Shown here: piece after piece, positions 60,335-64,000 of the stretch
Layout: each line of letters opens with the position of its first letter
Position numbering within the stretch: position 1 is the first letter of the stretch
NCBI GenBank assembly: GCA_964490975.1
Contig: CAZBEQ010000002.1
Location: forward strand, 86,246-150,245
DNA: 64,000 bases
Source: DTU013 sp964490975
GTDB taxonomy: Bacteria; Bacillota; Clostridia; Acetivibrionales; DTU013
Direction of reading: 5' to 3'
Made by a program: the position numbers and the translations under genes
The notes under the pieces: model-generated
What the model was told of the DNA's origin: nothing
Seen by the model: only the letters and a program-made list of their open reading frames with translations
Databases searched by the model: none

Positions 60335-63300
60335 CTAAAGATTTTCATATTCAAAGAGGCTCCTTATCTCTTGTTCACTCATTTTTGCGAGGAAGCTTTC
60401 TCCTGGCTGAACGATACAATTTATCAGTTCCTTTTTCTTTTGTTGGAGTTGATATATTTTTTCCTCAATAGTCCCTTTGGTTATAAGTTTTAATACCTGA
60501 ACAGGATTCTTTTGTCCTATCCTATATGCGCGGTCAGTGGCCTGATCCTCTACTGCAGGATTCCACCATGGATCATAATGTATTACAACATCGGCTCCTG
60601 TGAGATTAAGCCCCGTCCCTCCTGCCTTGAGTGATATAAGGAAAATACTGTTTTCTCCGCCATTGAAGGCTTTTACCATCTTCATTCTTTCTTCTGTATC
60701 TGTCGCTCCATCAAGATAGAAATATCTGATGCCTCTTTTATTTAATTCCTGTTTAATAACAGCCAGCATTCCTGTGAATTGAGAAAATAATAAAATCCTA
60801 TGTTGCCCTTCCAGCGAATCTTCCAGAATTTCAAAGAGCATTTCAAGTTTTGCGCTTTGGCCTTTGTAATTCTCAATAAAAAGACCCGGATGACAACAAA
60901 TCTGCCTTAGTCTTGTAAGCATTGAGAATATTTTAATTTGGCTTTTCTCAATTCCTTTAGAGGATATCTCTGTAATAAGCACCTGTCTGGCTTTTAGCAT
61001 GTATGCAAGATATACTTTCTTTTGTTCCTCGGCCATTTCACATATCTGCTTGCTCTCTGTTTTCTCTGGCAGCTCTAGCAATACATCCTGCTTCATTCTT
61101 CTCAACAAGAAAGGGTTTATATGTCTTCCCAGTTCTTTCAATGCTTTGGTATCCTTGTTTTTTATAATCGGAGTCTCGAATCTTTTGGAAAACATATGCT
61201 GCGACAATAGATATCCTGGCATAATATAATCAAAAATAGACCATAGCTCTGTAAGGGAATTCTCAATTGGAGTTCCAGTAAGTGCAAAATAGCAGGACGC
61301 TTTTAGCATTTTTACAGTTCTTGCATTCAGAGTACTTGGGTTCTTTATATGTTGGGCTTCATCTAAAATACAATATGAAAATTCCATATCCTTGTAATAC
61401 TCAACATCCCTCTTGATCATGCCGTACGTTGTAATGATCAAATCCGCATTGTTTGATTCCTGTAGCTGCTGAATCCTATCTGACGGGTTTCCGGAGACAA
61501 CTGTAACCGACAATTTGTTTGTAAATTTATACACTTCCTCCAACCAGTTGTATACAAGGGATGTGGGCGCAACCACAATAGAAGGCCTGTATGTACCTGA
61601 GTTCACTTTTTCCAACTTATCCGATAGTATTAGCGCAATTACCTGAAGAGTTTTCCCAAGTCCCATATCGTCTGCAAGTATACCTCCAAAACCATATGAA
61701 GCAAGAGTCTTCAGCCATTTGAAACCGGTTTTCTGGTAGTCGCGTAAAATCCCATGTAACTCCTGCGGTATAGAAAACTCCATGTCCTGAGGCTCTCTGA
61801 TATTCTGTACCAATTGCTTAAAACACATATCTCTCTCTATCTGCAGATTATTTGATTCCTTTAATGCATTATCAATATACATTGCTCTATATGCAGGCAG
61901 ATTAATAACCTTTTTTGACAGATCCGAATCTGTAATATTTAGTTCTTCAAGCAGCTTAGCCATAGTATTGATTTCCCCCGAACCGAGAGGAATAAATGAT
62001 CCATTCATTAATCTGTAATACTTCTTTTTCATTCTAAAGGATTGCAATAGATATTTTAATTCTTCAGTATCAACGCCTTCCATATCCAGTGTCAATTCCA
62101 ACAGATTGCTACCTTCTTTTAATTTCACACTCGCATTTATGTTTTTCAAAGGATAAACCCGCATTTTCTTGAAGGATTCAGAATAAAACAAATTCGCCTT
62201 CTCCTTCAATTCTTTTAGTTCATCAGTTACAAATTCATAGATTTTATCTTCATCCCTCAATATAAACTTATCTGAACTTTTTTCAAAACCTGCGGCTTCC
62301 AATAAGCCAACAATTGTACCTTCTTCCTTCTCTGCCCGAATAAGTAGCCTTCCATTTATTTTATTTATGTTTGAATCACTATTTATGCAAGGATTAATTT
62401 TTTGCTCGCCATAAACAAATTCAACATTAGCAAAAATGATTTGGCTTCCTTTTGCCTCATATCTATCCAAATAAATAGTTGTAACAAGTTCTTCTCTAAA
62501 AAATTTTTCTTCCAGCTTATTTTCTATCTTCACGCTGCAGCATTTTTCAAGGGTAGGAATAATACTGGAAAAAAGCGTTACAGCCTCATTTTCAGGAAAT
62601 TTCAATTCTATTTTGTTGTTTTTATAATATTTAAGCAGCGGAACAATGCCGCTTCTAGTGTCAGGGCTTGTCTTGTGAATTTGTGTCATATAATAAATAT
62701 ACTCGCCCTGAGAATCCAACACATAAACGCTTCCCTTAAGTGCTGATGTCAGGCAGACACCTCCATCTATCGCCTTTAACTCAACTTGTGGGTTGATATT
62801 GTCCTCCACAATAGCAACATCATTTATAATCTGAGAGTTCCCTATTCGTACATTAAAGGTACCATTTTCATAAATATCAAAAAAGGCCTTCATTGCAGAT
62901 TCAGAAAGCTTCATCTGTTTTTTTTCACGAAAGATTATACTTGATGAATATTGATTAACATAGAGTCTTTTTTCATCAATGAATATTTTTGTTATGAGCT
63001 CCATGAGACTGGAAGACTTTCTTTCAAACACTATTTTGTCGGGTATAAATGTAAATTTCTTGCCGAATTCATATGATCTGCCATCAATATATGAACGCAA
63101 AAAGTCAGAAATATCCTTTACTACATAAAGCTTGTCCCCCCCTATTTGAAACTCCAACCCCTGTTCAACATAGTTCCAACGCTGTGTTATGACAAAAGTC
63201 GGTACAAGTTTTACTTCCTCAATATTCTCAAAAGATGCAATAGCAGAGGAGGTTTTCACGTTCTGCTGCCTGAACATATCTATATAAGCAGTCAAAAAGC

Positions 63301-63862
63301 TTCTTGCTTCCTGATTTAAAGCTAAAGTTTTGACTACAGGAGAAGAAACCTTTGAGTTCAATAATAAATCAGTCTCATTCTTTTTCAATTCTTCAGCCCT
63401 TTGTACTTGTTGAACACTATTTGGAACAACCTGATTTATTATTCTCTGCGGACTTACTGGTGTTGTTTTTAATGGAATGGTTGCACTTCTATTTTTGGTA
63501 TCAAGCTTCTCAAATTTAAATATATTTTCAATGATTATTTTACGATTCCCTTCGAAAAATTTCAAGATAGCAAACATTACAGCTATAGCATGCTTACAAG
63601 TGAAAGTACTTCTGAACTCATCGCAATTACAACTATAGCTTGAGAAGTCACCCCTTTTCATGAAAACCACCTTTACTTCCTGCATCCTATCTCCTAATAC
63701 AGAACCGTAAAAACTGTTTTCACATGAGCGGTAGCTTAACTTTTTGACATACTCCCACATATAGAACTTTTTACCTGCGTCATATAATGCTGTATCTTTT
63801 GCCGCAACCAAAATTTGCACATCCGAGATTATTACCTTATTATCTCCAATTTGAATTATCAT
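60335..63862 (-). CDS. SWIM-zinc-finger SNF2-family helicase
   Basis: 1175 residues. An N-terminal SWIM zinc finger ('YSCNCDEFRSTFTCKHAIAV', CxC...CxH), a long bacterial SNF2-associated region (about 200-690) and a SNF2 ATPase. Helicase motifs run in order: 'GGILADDMGLGKTLQVIALI', 'SIVVAPTSLVYNW', 'CILDEAQHIKN', 'FALTGTPIENSLTELWSIFD', then 'LLFSQFTGMLAVIKQEL', 'FLISLKAGGTGLNLTGAD' and 'ATDRAYRIGQKNPVQVLKLI'. These are double-stranded-DNA translocases; in bacteria the role (transcription, repair or defence) is uncertain. It starts with ATG 63862. It is separated from the protease operon by about 300 bp and has no partner in view. Confidence 0.93.
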   Translation of the reverse strand: MIIQIGDNKVIISDVQILVAAKDTALYDAGKKFYMWEYVKKLSYRSCENSFYGSVLGDRMQEVKVVFMKRGDFSSYSCNCDEFRSTFTCKHAIAVMFAILKFFEGNRKIIIENIFKFEKLDTKNRSATIPLKTTPVSPQRIINQVVPNSVQQVQRAEELKKNETDLLLNSKVSSPVVKTLALNQEARSFLTAYIDMFRQQNVKTSSAIASFENIEEVKLVPTFVITQRWNYVEQGLEFQIGGDKLYVVKDISDFLRSYIDGRSYEFGKKFTFIPDKIVFERKSSSLMELITKIFIDEKRLYVNQYSSSIIFREKKQMKLSESAMKAFFDIYENGTFNVRIGNSQIINDVAIVEDNINPQVELKAIDGGVCLTSALKGSVYVLDSQGEYIYYMTQIHKTSPDTRSGIVPLLKYYKNNKIELKFPENEAVTLFSSIIPTLEKCCSVKIENKLEEKFFREELVTTIYLDRYEAKGSQIIFANVEFVYGEQKINPCINSDSNINKINGRLLIRAEKEEGTIVGLLEAAGFEKSSDKFILRDEDKIYEFVTDELKELKEKANLFYSESFKKMRVYPLKNINASVKLKEGSNLLELTLDMEGVDTEELKYLLQSFRMKKKYYRLMNGSFIPLGSGEINTMAKLLEELNITDSDLSKKVINLPAYRAMYIDNALKESNNLQIERDMCFKQLVQNIREPQDMEFSIPQELHGILRDYQKTGFKWLKTLASYGFGGILADDMGLGKTLQVIALILSDKLEKVNSGTYRPSIVVAPTSLVYNWLEEVYKFTNKLSVTVVSGNPSDRIQQLQESNNADLIITTYGMIKRDVEYYKDMEFSYCILDEAQHIKNPSTLNARTVKMLKASCYFALTGTPIENSLTELWSIFDYIMPGYLLSQHMFSKRFETPIIKNKDTKALKELGRHINPFLLRRMKQDVLLELPEKTESKQICEMAEEQKKVYLAYMLKARQVLITEISSKGIEKSQIKIFSMLTRLRQICCHPGLFIENYKGQSAKLEMLFEILEDSLEGQHRILLFSQFTGMLAVIKQELNKRGIRYFYLDGATDTEERMKMVKAFNGGENSIFLISLKAGGTGLNLTGADVVIHYDPWWNPAVEDQATDRAYRIGQKNPVQVLKLITKGTIEEKIYQLQQKKKELINCIVQPGESFLAKMSEQEIRSLFEYENL

Positions 63863-64000
63863 TTCAATATTCCTCTAATATACTTACTTTAATAATTAAG
63901 ACTATCATAATTCTAATGTTTTTTGAAGAATTTATTAATTAAATCCCACGGCAAACGCATGAATTTCATCTATACCCAGAAATCCCATTGAGATTTTTTT

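Noticed and set aside
63935..64000. Open minus-strand frame at the right edge ending 'GIDEIHAFAVGFN'
   Set aside because: Only 21 codons are visible, so neither a gene nor an ISAs1 end can be supported, although the bases ATGCGTTTGCCG resemble the phrase near 6230.
1..64000. Riboswitches, T-boxes, rRNA and prophage structural genes
   Set aside because: I looked in the longer spacers and saw no convincing T-box, riboswitch core or rRNA motif, and no phage structural genes; small RNAs cannot be excluded by eye.

Overview
The window comes from a low-GC, endospore-forming, anaerobic Firmicute of the class Clostridia. This is inferred from gene content: pyruvate:ferredoxin oxidoreductase, formate-tetrahydrofolate ligase, and a dense set of sporulation and germination genes (yabG, veg, a sipL-like SPOCS/LysM gene, bofA, a cotS-family gene, sleB-ypeB). 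The yabG-veg-sipL-ispE order is a conserved clostridial neighbourhood. Species cannot be fixed from the sequence alone.

Layout. 1-2891: tail of a TauE/SafE permease, a membrane alpha/beta hydrolase and a LytTR/DUF3021 regulator pair. 3002-5538: a cassette (MATE efflux pump, TetR regulator, FeoB remnant) bounded by 58-bp direct repeats made from the 3' end of a tRNA-Arg(ACG) gene plus its terminator. It looks like an integrated mini-island without an integrase. 5999-8441: transposase debris, then a DnaD-like and a DnaC/DnaI-like pair. 8468-13945: CPBP protease, spore cortex-lytic sleB-ypeB, a UgtP-type glycosyltransferase and a lipoprotein with a degenerate NlpC/P60 domain. 13923-17446: overlapping nuclease-type ATPase/phosphoesterase pair and acpS. 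17604-20985: a PspA envelope-stress module with a membrane coiled-coil protein and a two-domain AAA protein. 21156-29090: HMA protein, GntR, ispE, sipL-like, veg (perfect consensus promoter), yabG, fhs and cotS. 29262-37205: PFOR, bofA/DUF2508, NUDIX and VanW proteins. 37351-45841: stress and membrane proteins, ferritin, a DUF4397/superoxide dismutase pair (dismutase frameshifted), a broken HEPN gene and GC-rich diverged repeats.

45970-60031 is the most unusual part. It reads leftwards as one polymorphic-toxin island. First comes a very large secreted subtilisin-like protease with an FN3 domain, a Thr-Thr-Asp-Gln repeat spacer, 14 near-identical RCC1 repeats and a C-terminal beta domain. Then come a small secreted protein overlapping the next gene by 4 nt and an 1816-residue RHS/YD-repeat protein with a C-terminal toxin-like tip. 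Two small candidate immunity genes, an IS110 remnant, and a displaced RHS core stub carrying a different tip with its own candidate immunity gene follow. A 100-N assembly gap sits inside the protease gene and hides its continuity. Without noticing this, the gene looks like two unrelated ORFs.

The window closes with a SWIM/SNF2 helicase. Integration and decay marks (tRNA-derived repeats, ISAs1-like and IS110 fragments, a 36-bp-arm perfect palindrome, several frameshifted genes) cluster in the accessory parts. The housekeeping and sporulation blocks are intact.
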